A stretch of DNA of 64,000 nucleotides from Butyriboletus loyo (GCA_038093515.1 JBBPSI010000015.1:182526-246525), one strand, 5' to 3'; positions 50,280-62,674 are shown, numbered from the stretch's first letter. The notes: a model not told the origin generated them from the sequence alone. Made by a program: numbers and translations.

Positions 50280-50416
50280 GGTCAATAGCACGTTGCCTAG
50301 TATGTACAACAGGACAACCAACAACTATGTACAAGTCACGGTGCCCAACTGCACGACATCCGACGCTTGATCCAAATAATCCACTGCCTCTACCTAGTTG
50401 AACCCACAACAGCGCG

Positions 50417-51378
50417 TCACTGAGTCTGGCTCCAACCCGTAGCCTGACTAGAGTAAGGTGCCTGCGTCTGTAAGACAAACGGTTGGCTTGGGCTGTGAGA
50501 TCCCTGCGAAGCATGAACCTGGGAGCTGCTTGGAGGGTTAGCACTGTAGATGTTTACGTCGAGAGGGACATTCAAGGATCCACAACGAAAATTTTGGCCG
50601 CTGACTGAATCAGAGGAGCTACCTAGAGGGTAATTTGGCATAGACACAGGCTGCTCTGAGTTCTGTATCTCTTCCGTGGTGGGCACTTCTTCATCTGTGG
50701 GCCATCTGAGTTCGGTGTCGAGGAGTTCGTTCTCAATCGGCGGCTCAGATGGAAGTAGAGACTGGGAACCCAGATCATCTTCTTGCGTGAGCTGCTGTTC
50801 GACTACCTCTTGCGAGGAACCAGAAGACTGTGAAAAGGGTCGATGCGTGGGCGAGCGTTGGTGAGGAGGTAAACGAAGACGTCGGTTTGCCTTATGACCG
50901 TGTGTTCGCTCAAACATCTCGACAGCTGCAGCGAGCCCGGAATGCCCAACTTGCCTTATCTTGCCTTCAAGAGCTGGTGAAATCGGTAACCTTTGTGGAG
51001 AATGGGTTTGGGGAGGGGAAGACAGTTGTGTAAATGTATCGAACTCTTCATTTTCTGAACGTTCGGGTGTTTGCGGGATTGATGTAGCCAATGGTGGTGT
51101 CTTACTTCGCGACACACCAGCAACTAGTCCTGGAGGGATGCTAGTCTAGAACCCTGATCAACAGATGGGGCTGAGATACCTCTTGAGACGACACTTGAAT
51201 CCGTATTTAGCGAGCTATGGAGGCTCTGGAGGTCCATTCTTCTCATGAGTGCAATCTCTGCCTTTCGCATGGGTTTCATCGGCCAGATGTGTTCATGTTT
51301 AACATGGACGTTGAGAGCGTCCATGCTAGGAAAAGAGAGACGGCACCAATCCCACCGACATGAAACTGATTTAGCCAT
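50417..51378 (-). CDS. C2H2 zinc-finger protein, possible transcription factor
   Basis: The start at 51378 gives MAKSVSCRWDWCRLSF followed by NVHVKHEHI, one C2H2 finger with C-x4-C and paired His spaced as in CCHH fingers. A helical MKPMRKAEIALMRRMD segment follows. A 64 bp GT-AG intron (about 51125-51188) joins VVSR to VAGVSRSK; without it the frame would close. The rest is disordered and Ser/Gln/Pro-rich, ending at 50417. One finger alone usually does not define a DNA-binding role, so function is open. Only 60 bp separate its start from that of the CCDC97-like gene. Confidence 0.7.
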
Positions 51379-51438
51379 GGAAGTTGGGGCCCAAGGACTT
51401 GTTTGTGCTTGTTAGACTCTCATTGAGTATTGAACCTC
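51379..51438. promoter_or_regulatory. Very short bidirectional promoter region
   Basis: 60 bp between divergent start codons of the zinc-finger and CCDC97-like genes, the tightest non-overlapping pair in the window. The leaders must overlap or be almost absent. Confidence 0.45.
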
Positions 51439-52145
51439 ATGACCATGGAAAGGGACCTTCGAGAGTCTGCAATACTGTCGTACGTTGGCCTTCCACCCGA
51501 CTACAAACCGCGGCCAAGCTCATCGCCAATCGAATTTCTGCAAAAACATCTACACGTGCTACCACCACATTTGATCGTCGGTTTTTCATCCGTTACGACA
51601 CCGAAACAGCGAAGCATGATAGCAGAGATAAAAAACCGGCGGTTCGCATACACGGAAACGAAGCCAAAGGAGCTAGCGTTTGCGGAAGCAAAAAATCGGT
51701 GGCCGCATCTCCGGTCTGGCCGGGGCCGCTATGGACAGGAAGCAGGCCAGGAGGAAAGAGAGTGGGCAGAAAAAGGGTTCTTGGGAGGTGGTATCCAACA
51801 AGTGGGAAAGCTTGGGGCGCTGCTCGCCGATTACGAAGAGGAGAGAGAAGCGGAAAGAATACGACAAGTCAGACGCCAACGAGCGAGCGAGGAGTTTGTA
51901 CCCGAGGAGGATAGTGAAAGCGACCAAGGGGGTATGGAGGTGGAGGAATCACCGGAAGAAGAGCAGGCGACATTTGAGAGACGGATAAAAGAGCATTTCA
52001 TTTATGGTATACTGGAGGTGAGCGATGCGAATAGACAGCGGCCGACGATGACGAATGTCCGCAGGGGGCTGACTACGAGTTGGTGGATTGGAGCGAGCAG
52101 TACGACAGAGAGGAAGAACGGTACTTTGACGAGGAGGACGAGTGA
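51439..52145 (+). CDS. CCDC97-like protein (DUF2052)
   Basis: CCDC97 proteins associate with the SF3b part of U2 snRNP in animals. Here the start at 51439 leads to AILSYVGLPPDYKPRPSS, then PIEFLQKHLHVLPPHLI and IAEIKNRRFAY. The middle is charged and helical (WAEKGFLGGGIQQVGKLGAL; DYEEEREAERIRQVRR). An acidic part precedes FERRIKEHFIYGILE, an intron (about 52017-52064), and the terminal GADYELVDWSEQYDREEERY acidic end at 52143-52145. The FIYGILE...DY...DWSEQYD block is characteristic of the family. Confidence 0.78.
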
Positions 52146-52278
52146 CCGGAGGTGTGACTGGAGCGTGACCCGGCTCTTCTTTATTTGGGAATTACTCGGA
52201 GAGGGGATCTCCTGAGTTTCATGCAGTTTTTCGAGCTTGCCCTCATCCTCGTCGTTGGCCCACCCTAAATAGCCCTGC

Positions 52279-54621
52279 ATGACCAGCCTGACCTTCGACA
52301 TACAGCGCGCGCTTCAGCTCGCCGTCGGTGAAGCCAACAACCCTTTCATCCAGTCCCAGTCTCACAGAACACCCAAAAAGAAACGCACCCGCAACGACAG
52401 TGTAGAGGATGCAGATCTGGGTACCCGCGACAAGAAGAAAAAACAGAAGAAATCTACCTACTCTCCCGATGGCGCAGACAACGCGCTAGTCAGCCAATCA
52501 GCCGCATCCCAAGATCCAAAGGAGCCGTCTGAGAAAGACAAGGGGAAGGCCAAGGAGGTGGCTCATCCACTTCGCGGCGAGCTTGACCAGCAAGACATAT
52601 CGGTAGACAGCCAATATGCTTCGTCTGCCGCGTTTCTGAATGCGGTGGTTGCCGCAGCTTCTGCAACCTCAGACGTACAGCGAATGGAAATCGCGCCCTA
52701 CCAAGCCACCCCTCCGTACCAGGATCAACAAATCCATCCAGATCAACCTTCCCCTTATATCCAATACCCCCACTATGCCTTCCACGATCTCTCTCAGTTT
52801 GGTCAGCCGGCTCCGCAAGGCCATCCCAATTTCCCTGCTCTAGGTGGTCCACTCCCCGACTTCCATTTGGCGTCCAATGACGACATCATTCGTGCCCTTC
52901 AAGACATGGATATGTCCAAGATCGCGAGCGTCCTCAAGTCGCTGGGCGATGCTGCTGCTGCCAACGCGTCAGCAAACAATCCTCCTGCATTTGCCCCTCC
53001 TCCCATCTCCTCTCTTCCAGCAACTACAATCGCTCGCTCGCAGCCACAAGTGGATTTGCCGTCAACGTCCACGGGTCCCGTTCTATCTTCTATACCAAAG
53101 TCAACGAAATCATCACATAAGCGCGTATTGAACATGAGTCTCCCTGGACCGGAGCAGGCAAAGCCCGAGCATGCGCACATGCTTGCTAACAAGTGGATGA
53201 ATGCGAGTAAACTAGCTGAGTTGGTCAAGACGCAAGGTAAACAGGTTGTTGCCAACGGTGGTCTCCGTTTTCGAATGTTTGTCCAGGTCTCGTATACAAA
53301 AAAGGCAAATTCTCTGCAATAGAGGAGCAACAACTTAAAAACGCGATAGAAATATTCAAGGCAGTGAGTGGTTTCCAAACTTTGCTATTAAAATCCGTTG
53401 ATATGCTATATCCAGTCCAGAGGGCTCACGGACGAGCAAATTCTGGAGATTATTTTTCAGAAGAACGAAAAGGGCAAGGAAAATGCCTTTTGGTCGGAAA
53501 TAAGTAAGCTCACCCAGTGGCTGTTCCGATTTTCTGCCTCACGTCTGTCGTAGCTGCCGCTATTCCGCAACGCCCGATCATCGCCGTCTACCACCATGTC
53601 CGGAGAGCATTCCACCCCAAGAAGCAACAAGGCAAATGGATGCCAGAGGAGGACAACTTGTTGAGGCGGTGCGTCACTAATCATTCTCCCGCAATAATGC
53701 CGCATCACTCATAGTATTTCGGTATACCAGAGCAGTCACCGATCTCGGTCAGCAATGGGAAAAGGTCAGCGAGATTGTAGGACGGATGTCATCAGACTGT
53801 CGTGATCGTTATCGCAATCATATCGCAAACCGTGAAGTCCGCGTCACCGGTCCGTGGAGCAAGGAAGAGGAGGAGGAACTCACAAATATTGTGACGGAGA
53901 TGACTGTCAACCAAGGCAAAGACTTTGATAACGATGTGTTCTGGGGAATTGTCAGTGAGAAAATGGGCAACCGGCGAGGGAGACAGCAATGTCGGATCAA
54001 ATGGTGGTGTCCTTTCTTCACCTGGTAATTCAACACGCTTATCTAGTTCCGTAGGACGGATTCCCTCAGCAAGACGGTCAAAAATGAAGGTCAGAAACCA
54101 CGCTGGAGCCCGCAGGATGCCTACATCCTGGTTCACAAGTGGGTGTTTTCTCGTATCATACATCATCATGTATCGAACACCATGACTACGACGGCAGAGT
54201 CGATTCGCTCAAAGTCCGAGACGACACGGAAATTGACTGGAAAACGCTTCCTGATCCCGACTGGAATTTATGGAGTGCGCATTCATTACAACGGAGATGG
54301 TTGACTATGAAGCGCAGCATCAAAGGATACGAGGATATGACCCATCAGGGTTTGTAATATCGATTCGCTGAGTTTGTCGCATTGTTCACCGGCTCTGTAG
54401 AGATCATGGATATCCTTCGCGTTAAGAAGGCTCATTTACCACCTGCGTCATCAGCAAGACGGCGTAAGGTTACCAGCGCCGCGAGCGTGGATGATCAAGA
54501 TGGGCTGCTTGATCCGGGTCCCAGTACCAGCACTACGTTTCAAACCACGGTTCCTGAAGTTGGATGTTCAGAGGGTAAGCAGGACAAAGATAGTACTGTA
54601 TCGTTGGACGATGAGGAGTGA
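52279..54621 (+). CDS. REB1/TTF1-like Myb DNA-binding protein
   Basis: The first exon encodes a long disordered region with a basic start (KKKRTRND) and Pro/Ala-rich stretches. Two or more SANT/Myb repeats follow: GKWMPEEDNLLRRAVTDLGQ with QWEKVSEIVGRMSSDCRDRY, VTGPWSKEEEEELTNIV with IVSEKMGNRRGRQQCRIKW, and a third KPRWSPQDAYILVHKH. Such repeat sets occur in Reb1 (Pol I terminator binding and general regulatory factor) and TTF1. Introns include those at about 53332-53370, 53695-53740, 54006-54052 and 54139-54180. It ends at 54621 in a disordered tail. Binding sites are not seen in this window; rDNA binding would be inference. Confidence 0.83.
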
Positions 54622-54722
54622 CTCGAAGTATACTGGAAGACCAGTAGTAGTTCTTCGTTCCATAATGCAATATGACATGTCACTAGTCTTCGAGCAGGGA
54701 TGATTACAAGACATTTAACACC

Positions 54723-55053
54723 TCAGACTACACCTAGTAGGCCTGTGCCGCTCTTGATCCCCCATCCCCTCTGTGCAGCAAGACTGATGCCAACGCAGCT
54801 AAGCAAGAATCCTGAAAACCTGGGGTGTATCATCACAAAAATCCGAGTGTCAGGGTCGGGAAACTTACCTGAAGAAAGCGACCCGGGAAATGCTCCTTTC
54901 CTCATGAGGTGTCCGAGAAGAAGCAAAGATGGACCTCAGGACGGCGGGTGTGACTGGGATGCGCCGCGGAGGACTCGATGGAGGACGAATTGGTTGAGGG
55001 TTCGAGGGCTTTGCCGCCGTTATAGTTGACGAGCTCGAGCTGGTCGATGTCAT
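54723..55053 (-). CDS. Small predicted single-pass membrane protein
   Basis: Two exons give about 92 residues. The first is Ser/Pro-rich (SSSSSTITAAKPSNPQPIRP) and includes VTPAVLRSIFASSRTPHEER. After an intron of about 56 bp comes RFSGFLLSCVGISLAAQRGW, a likely transmembrane helix, and a Gly-rich end at 54723. I do not recognise it. Convergent with REB1-like (101 bp) and divergent from the GRR1 paralogue (118 bp), it fills its slot neatly, which supports a real gene. Confidence 0.5.
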
Positions 55054-55171
55054 TTGGTGGACTGACTGGACGAACAAAACAGTGAGCACCGCAAACTGCC
55101 GAACAAATAGCCTGACGGCTAAGACTTGTGGTAGCTACCATAATATAGCGCACAGGACGAACTGGATCTAC

Positions 55172-56690
55172 ATGTATCGATCCCTCAATTTGGGCTCCAC
55201 AGCACCCACCTATCACCGGTCACCCACCACGACGACAGCACATCCAAGTACTATGGATGGACCCGACTTCGAAGATATGGAACGGCTCATCGACCGTCTT
55301 CCGGAGACCGAAACAGAACGACGGTTGGTCAAACATCTTGTGATACGCGACTCGAACTGCGGAATAAAGGATGAATGGGTCACTCCAGAAATGACGTTCT
55401 GTCGACGCCTCGAGTCTGTCGTACTCTCGGGAGTGCCAGACACATCGGACAAGACGATTGTTCGGCTAGCGAGGGACAATCCGAACATTCAGGGAATGGA
55501 CTTGACGGGATGCAAGTATGTCTCGGATGTGGCCATCAACGAGCTGGTGTCGCAAGCGCCACCACTGCAGTGGCTGCAGCTGAGCGGTGTCGTGTTAACG
55601 GACCCTACCGTGTCTGGGATAGCGAAAACGTTTTCAAAGCTGGTTGAATTGGAGCTATGCGACGAGCCGCTGTTGTCGGCGGTGTCTGTTCGGGACATTT
55701 GGACATACTCTCGCAAGCTGCGAGTGTTGAGGCTGGCACGCTGTCCCCTGTTGACGGACAAGGCGCTTCCGAGTCCAATCAAGAAGGGAGGCAAGCCAGC
55801 GACGGGATCTGACAAGCCACTGCCACACCGGCCGTCGACATGGCTAGATGGACTGCCCCCACTGATACTACGGCACACTGCGGTAGACCTACGGGTTCTG
55901 GATCTCAGTTATTGTACGAAGCTCACGGACGAGGGGATCGAAGGGGTGCTCGTGCACGCGCCGTCGCTGCATACGCTGTCATTAGCGGGCTGCACGAACC
56001 TGACAGACCGGAGTGTGGAGAACGTTTGCAAGCTTGGGGTGCAGCTGGGGGCATTGACGCTAGCACATGTGTGGCAAGTGACGGATGGTGCGATCGTGAA
56101 GCTGGCGCGAGCGTGTTTGGGGCTTAAATCGGTGGACGTTGCATGTAAGGACACGCTGTCTTTGGTTGGGCTGTGTGCTGACGGTGGACAGTCTGTCGAC
56201 TGTTGACAGATATGTCGGTGTTTGAGCTGGCAGGATTGGAGAATCTTCACCGGTTGGTGTTGGTCCGGGTGCCAAAGCTGACCGATAACGCGATCTACTA
56301 CCTTGGGGAGCACGCGCGGTCGCTGGAACGATTGCATCTCTCGTACTGCGACCGAATCTCACTAAAGGCGATACATCATCTACTACGAAATACGCCGAGA
56401 CTGAACCATCTGACTGCGACCGGTGTCCCAGCTGCACGACGGATGGGACTGAGTCGGTTTTCGGACCGTGCACCAGAAGTAAGCTCAGGTTTGGTTGACG
56501 AGCGGGGTGCTGACGGGGATGGCTGCAGTCGCTGGACGATGACCAAAAGGCGGCGTTTCGGGTGTTCAGCGGGAAGAACGTTGGGGCGCTGTGCGGATTT
56601 CTGGAGAAGGAGAAGCTGCGTCGGGAACGGGCAGAGGCAGAGAACATACCGTTCGTCGCGCGATCTGACGACAAGATGGATTTATATTAA
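55172..56690 (+). CDS. GRR1-like leucine-rich-repeat protein lacking the F-box
   Basis: The LRR region parallels GRR1: IQGMDLTGCKYVSDVAINEL, AVSVRDIWTYSRKLRVLRLA, LRVLDLSYCTKLTDEGIEG, TNLTDRSVENVCKLG, then LTDMSVFELAGLENLHRLVL and RLHLSYCDRISLKAIHHLL. The two introns match GRR1 in place and phase: one after VDVA (about 56143-56189, phase 1), one after RAPE (about 56480-56528). The N-terminus is short (MDGPDFEDMERLIDRLP) and has no F-box. The last exon (SLDDQKAAFRVFSGKNVGAL) aligns with the start of the GRR1 tail and stops at 56690 without the acidic extension. The ATG at 55172 is used; 55253 is an alternative. Confidence 0.8.
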
Positions 56691-56836
56691 CCGAATAAGT
56701 AAAAATAGCATTTATTAATTATAATACCCATGGCAAGCGAATAGCGGGATCGGAATCGGAATCAACGTCGGCCCGCGACGCTCGTATTCCTTTTACGGAA
56801 GGTGTCGTCGTTGCATGTTCGACTTGATCATCCCTA

Positions 56837-59800
56837 ATGTTGATCCCTGCTGTTCCTCCGGTTCCCCCTCAAAATGCCCCCCTCCCCCCCTCCCTATCCC
56901 TCCCCGACCATCCTCTCTCCCGTCCTCGCTCCCCTCCACCAAAGAGACGCTCAGCGTCCCTCCCTCCCATGAAGCCACTCCCTCCCACTCCCCGCCCTAC
57001 CTTTCATCTCGCCGTCGACGCTTCAGACCCCGAAGAAGACACCCGCCCCAACAACACAGACTCCAGTGGCCCAGCCACCACCCCTCTTCAAGACCCCCTG
57101 CTGTACATCACACAGCGCGAGGCCTTGAGGCGATACCATGCCCTCTCAGAACTCCTCTCCACAGAGCTCGGTTATCTGTTCGACTTGAGAACTCTCGTCT
57201 CGGTAAACATCCCTCTCTCTGTTCTCCTTCCTAGAGTCAGTTCATTTCTCCCAGGTTTATCTTCATCTGCTTCCCATTTCGAGAAACCGTTCGTCCTCGC
57301 CACTACCCCATGGTTCAGCCTCTTCGTCAAACCCCACTATCGGTCACTGTTCGCGCCCCCTCTCTAATCATGGAATTCACTCCCACGCCGCGTCCCTACG
57401 CACGCAATCCCACCCTCATCTTAACGGATTAGTCACCCTGACACACCCCGACGAGAACCACCCCACTTTTCCGCAACCCATTCCTGCGAGAGTGGACAAA
57501 TGCACCACGCGGCATCTGTTCTCTGCCTCCGACCTCGATGCCATCACCAGAAACGCGCAGGAAATCCTCGAGTTTCACGAGAGGCTTGTTTGGCAGCTCC
57601 GCCAAGTCGTCTCACCCTTTGGCATCTCAATGAGTCCGCGGGAAAATCTCACCGAGAATACTGCTCAATCCCACTGCAACTCCCCCATAGATGTCCATCG
57701 CGCCATAAACGCAGTCTCGACAGTGTTCGTCGATAATGTATGCTCCTCGTTATCCCACCCTATTCTTTTCTGACTATCTCGTACAGGCTTCTGGCTTTGA
57801 CCAATATCAGTCTTTCTGTTCTGGTCACTCGGAAGCGTTTGATATAGTACGCAAGGCTCAGCACAGGTATCCGCCCGAATGGGATGCTTTTGAGCTGCAG
57901 TGTGCTGCTGTTGCTGCAGAAATGCAGTTACGGGACATCTCCGAAGAACTGTTGCCTTCCTCAGAGTCCAGAAAACAGTTCTTGGATCTTTGCAAGAGGC
58001 GGCATTCTCTTTCATCTCTGGATGCACTATCCAGCGAAAATATAAAAGCGCCCGTCCTCAGTACTTCTGAGAGTGGCCATACCGATAGGGACGCGAGCAG
58101 TCGAAGACCGCGGCTTGTCTTCATGGATTACATGATCAAACCCGTCCAGAGGGTTTGCAGGTATCCCCTTCTTTTCGATCAGCTGCAAGAAAGAATTAGT
58201 CCACAGAAGTTCGGTGATGTCTCTCACGACTCTAGCTCTACACCTGGGAATAGTCTGGACACTGTGAAAACTGCGCTGTGGACCATGCGAACAGTCGCTC
58301 GTTTGGTAGATGAAGCTCGCCGACAACAAGACCTCTTTACTAAATCTGCTCAGATTGTGTCCCGAATCACTCAGGGCCTCCTGACCTCGGTTACGAGCCA
58401 TAACAGACCTTCGCAATCTGCTTCGTTGTTAACCTTCCTGTCGTCCTTGGCGCCCTGTCACCTTTCCGGTTCCCTGGACGTTATCCATTACCGCGGTACA
58501 AACATGGCTAGGCTTGACACCGTCAGAGCCAAGTATCTTGGCGCGTTCCTATTTCCTGGCGGGTTCATTGTCCTGGTCAAAGTCGCCAAATCCAAGGCCT
58601 ACGAGCCCAAACATTGGTTCAACCTGAGAGGATTTGAACTGGTGGACTCGAATCTCGACGATGGTGTGTAGTATTTTATTACTATGAGTTGCTTTGGTGA
58701 TGATGGTTGCGTAGTCTTGCTACCGAGTTGGTTTCGCCTATCGTCGAAAGCGCATATGTTCGAATTTGCGGCGTCGTGCCGCCGTGAAAAGGACATATGG
58801 GTAGATGCTATTCGACGTACTGTCACGGAAGAGGTACCGTGGGGCGATGAACCTCCTTCGAGTCTTCAAGCCGACTTCACTGCTCCCGTACTGGAGGACA
58901 TACAGTTCGAGACGATCAGTCCATTACCAACAATACAGTCTATCCCGGAGTTAGATGATGTCGAATCGGCTGTTTCAAACTCTGGAGAGACTGCACTTCC
59001 CCCACTGGTGGCGCAAAGCGCTTCGCAGATCCATCTTCGTGTGGAAAATCCTGTAAAACATGACATCACGGTTCCGTTCGTGGTGGGACCCAGTCGTCGA
59101 TCGTCAATTGCCGCTATCCCAACTCCAATGCCGGAATCGAATACATTCCACCTCGTTCGATCGACAGCTTCTGCGAGAGAGCAGGTAGATCGTGGCTTGC
59201 TAGACGTCTTTTCAGAGAAGTGCCTTACCGCACGCTTTCATGCTCACACACACGAAGAAGATCTGTTTGAGGCTCAGAGAGTTACCCGTTCCTTTTCGAG
59301 GTCCGCCTCAGCGCTGACCATGGCAAGCGCAATGAGCGTCGCCGCAAAGAACAGACTGACAAAGCGCGAGAGCGTCCTTGTCCCTCGCAAAAAGAGCTTT
59401 GTAGAAGGCAACGGAATGATTGGTGACACGGAAAACGGTATGACTTCTGCACACTTTGTCGTGCCCAAACCCGTGAAGCGGAGGCAGCATCCCAGCAAAC
59501 TCAAAATCGTCGCAATGACTAAAGTAACGTCTCACGAAGTAGATGAAGGTGGTAACGAGCTCTTCCTCGAGTCGCCTTCCCCATTGTCCCATTGTTCATC
59601 TGTGTCTTTCGTCACACCAGTTACCCCGCTCACAGGTTCCGCTCCTTTACCAACACCTTCGGGCAATGCCGACAGTTTCCATCCCCCCTCTGAATTTTTG
59701 ACTGTCCGTCAGAAGGAATGCGTACCGAAACGGAGCAGGTCGATGATCGAGAATGTACGCGGCTTTTTCGCCCCTCGGTCAGTTTCTCCGACTACTGCCT

Positions 59801-60213
59801 TGACCCGGGAATCGTCCACGAGAAGTTACGTGTCCAATTCCAGCTTGTTGAGGTGGTGGTCGAAGGAATCACTCCGTCGGAGGGTTCGGAGTGCGCCGGA
59901 TGTCCCTAGCGAAGAATTACCCTCCGCACTTACAACAAGGTCTTTGCATGTAGAAGCCGCCCCACGACCACTATTTGCGACCACAGACGGACCCTACTCC
60001 CAGCCAGATCTTCATTGCCTCTATTCAGAGACAGCTGGATCACCTATGACAGAATTTGGGCTCGACGATCCCTCCGCGCAAAAGAGGGGCATATTCTTTT
60101 CACGTGGCCCTCAGCGCCGCTGGACGGCTTCTACGGTATCGTCGGAGAGGCGCGAAGAAGATACAGCATCAGTTCCTACACGAATTCGACGGAAATTTTT
60201 TGTTTTTGCATAG
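56837..60213 (+). CDS. Rho guanine-nucleotide exchange factor (DH-PH)
   Basis: A Pro-rich N-terminus is followed by a Dbl-homology domain: ALRRYHALSELLSTELGYLF (start), EILEFHERLVWQLRQVV, FDQYQSFCSGHSEAFDIV, and the hallmark MDYMIKPVQRVCRYPLLFDQ near 58126. A PH domain follows (KYLGAFLFPGGFIVLVKV; WFNLRGFELVDSN; HMFEFAASCRREKDIWVDAI). The C-terminal third is a long Ser/Thr-rich tail (about 58880-60213). Introns lie at about 57200-57490, 57738-57786 and 58665-58710. It would activate Rho-type GTPases in polarity and wall growth; which GTPase cannot be told. Confidence 0.85.
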
Positions 60214-60553
60214 ATTCACTCATAGCGCTCTAGATAAAATACGACGACAACATGCCCTCATGAACGTTCATGATTCAACATTTTCCTCGCCATAATCGTT
60301 TGTTACTAGCATACTCATCCATGTTTCGGCATCCATGCACTGGATTCATTGCATATAGCACAGTATTACCAGCACCTCGGTTTAGTCACATTGCATTTCA
60401 GTAGTCCACTTTTATGTACCAGCATCGTTTTGCGAGTGTACGATTCCGAGCACAAATCTCGTTCACGTGACAAACGCGCGCCAGGTTGGTTCTGCCAACC
60501 GAGAAAGAAACCTTTGAAGCTATCAAGCCACAGATACTAGGGATTGATGAACA
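60214..60553. other. Intergenic region without a recognisable gene
   Basis: I see no exon in these 340 bp. It lies between the RhoGEF stop and the decayed GEF-like fragment. Confidence 0.5.
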
Positions 60554-61060
60554 TTGATGGCACTAAACAATTCTCCCCGAAAAGTGGTACCCCTTGCCAC
60601 TGGGCATGATACCACCCCCCGAAAACGCGCGGATCCCACCGTCACGAAGCGCGTATTTTATTGCGGAGTCGTGGTAGAGGGATGTGAGGGAGGGAAGAGA
60701 CTTCCTGATGGTGAGTCAGAGCGTGTTACATGGCCGAATTTCCGACAACTCCTTTCAGATGTCCAGGATTTGGTTCTGTCGCTTGGAGACCCATGGCTTG
60801 GTCGGGACGATAACAACATCTTGCCGTCCGCGACCGAGACTACCATCACACACCACGCGGTGAGCGGCGCCTTCAATGTTCTCGCTCAAGTCTAATGCAC
60901 CATGTTCAAGGGCGAGCTGCAGCGTAAACGATCGGTGACGGACACGTCTGCACTATCAGAGGTCATCAACGAGCTTGTGAATACCGAGCGGTCGTATGTC
61001 AAACGCCTCCGAACCCTTAAAAATGACTATGCAGATCCATTGCGCTGTTTCCCCTCACTT
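60554..61060 (+). pseudogene. Fragment of a second GEF-like protein with in-frame stop
   Basis: The reading frame from 60554 encodes VTKRVFYCGVVVEGCEGGK, LPDGESERVTWPNFRQLL and ILPSATETTITHHAVSGAF. An in-frame TAA occurs at 60893-60895; the same frame then continues with MFKGELQRKRSVTDTSAL and VINELVNTERSYVKRLRTL, which is the first helix of a Dbl-homology domain. Coding quality is good on both sides of the stop, and no intron can remove it. The rest of a DH domain is missing: after NDYADPLR the frame closes in 15 bp. I read this as a broken, truncated GEF gene, different in sequence from the intact RhoGEF upstream. Confidence 0.6.
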
Positions 61061-62674
61061 TAGGCAGCTACTCAGGAACATGACTTGGAAACAACTCAAG
61101 ATGGGCCAGAGCAACAACAGGACAAGCAGCCTTCGGCCTCGGGTGTCCACAATAAAAATGCACCAGACTCGACTTCGGTAGGAGTTTGTCATCCTGTCAC
61201 CGAAGGAATCACACTAACCCTTGCATTCCTACATAAGGATCCATCTGTGATGCCAAATATGCCCAAGCCAGGGATTCCCAGAGAGGGCGGTGGAAATGAC
61301 CTGCTCGAGGTAGAGCTTTGACTCTTTGCTTTTCAATGCTGGCTTACATGATGGTATAAGACCGAGGTGCCAACTAGTAAACCTGGCCCCCTATTTGACT
61401 ATGACGAGGTCTGTGCTCATTTCATGGTCCATCTACTTTTGTGTTGACATCGCTATAGCCTCCGTCACCCGCATCCTCTGCCCATCCAGAGGCACACACG
61501 GAGAAGCAGCATGATACTACCGAGTCATCTGGGGCCACCCCAGCAGTCAAAAAATGGTTACAGTCGGTTCTTAAGAGGCGTGAAAGGGGACAGGGGACAG
61601 ATCAGCCAGACCGCCTTTCCAGGGAACCTAGTCGACCTGCGAACCCCCGATCTCGTCTCAGGTCACAGGTGAGAGGGAACACTGCAAGCGAGGGACCTTC
61701 CAGGATGGCTGCAGGACAGCGCATACCAGTGAGTGTTCTTTTATTTGGTAGGCAAATGGTGTGTCTGACGAAACCACAGCGAGCGGTTGCAAAACCCGTA
61801 AGACAAAGGGCCATAAAACAGGTTCGTTGATTGATTGATTTTGTTCGTCAGCGTCGTTTTTCATCCTGCGTCTCAGCCTAAAACGAATACCAAGGGTGCT
61901 GAGGTGAACCATGCGGACAAGGTCGCGTCCAGTAGCGGACAAGGTCATGCAGATCCAAAGACAACTGACACTGTTCGTCTTTCTCGCGACGATGGATCAG
62001 GTCGTGACAACTGACATTCTGTTAGGGGCAGCAAGTGAACGATGCATCTCATGCCACGGCCGCGACGGGGATGCATGTCACGGTGCGCATTCACTCCTTC
62101 AACTTACATCGTTAGACTCACAGCGGAGTACACCAGGAAGAAGCAGGCGACGCTAGAGTTTCGATCGCGTTCAAATTACCAGGATGGATGTGTTGTGTTA
62201 GCCCAGGTGAAGATGGACGGCACTGATGTAGGGGATTTGATGCATACCACGTTGATTGATGCGTTTAGACAGAAACCATGTTGTTCTCCGGTGTCAGGTC
62301 ACTGTATTCACATGAGTTCATTGATACACGCGTCTGTGGCCGAGCTTGTTCGAGTGTATCCATTCAGCGGGACTGGGTCATCGGTGGTAATCATCAGGCC
62401 GTCAGGAGGGCGAGGCACCGCCCTGGGACCTTATTAGGCCTCCAGACCGACGCATGGGATGAGATGTTTTACATCCGAGAGCATCTCTACGCTCAGAATA
62501 GCTGATCACCGCACAAGACAAGCATCCCAAACTCGGAACCCTCGCCCTTTTGCTTGCCAGGTGCACCAAAGAGTTTGTTACAACAGCCTATCTCGTACGT
62601 TGATCAGTATCCCTTGCCCATAGTCTGATAACACACCAAGCATCATTGCGGGTATCGTCACTGACCATCCAAAA
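61061..62674. other. Unresolved region with disordered coding potential
   Basis: Plus-strand stretches rich in Ser, Gln, Lys and Pro appear (for example AATQEHDLETTQDGPEQQQD near 61070 and AVKKWLQSVLKRRERGQGT near 61540) with some plausible splice sites (acceptor at about 61458; donor/acceptor at about 61821 and 61877). I cannot build a complete gene with start, conserved domain and stop. It may be the tail of the broken GEF-like gene or a separate disordered protein. Confidence 0.3.

Noticed and set aside
55082..55171. Upstream extension of the GRR1 paralogue
   Set aside because: It begins at a non-ATG codon and carries no F-box or other conserved sequence.
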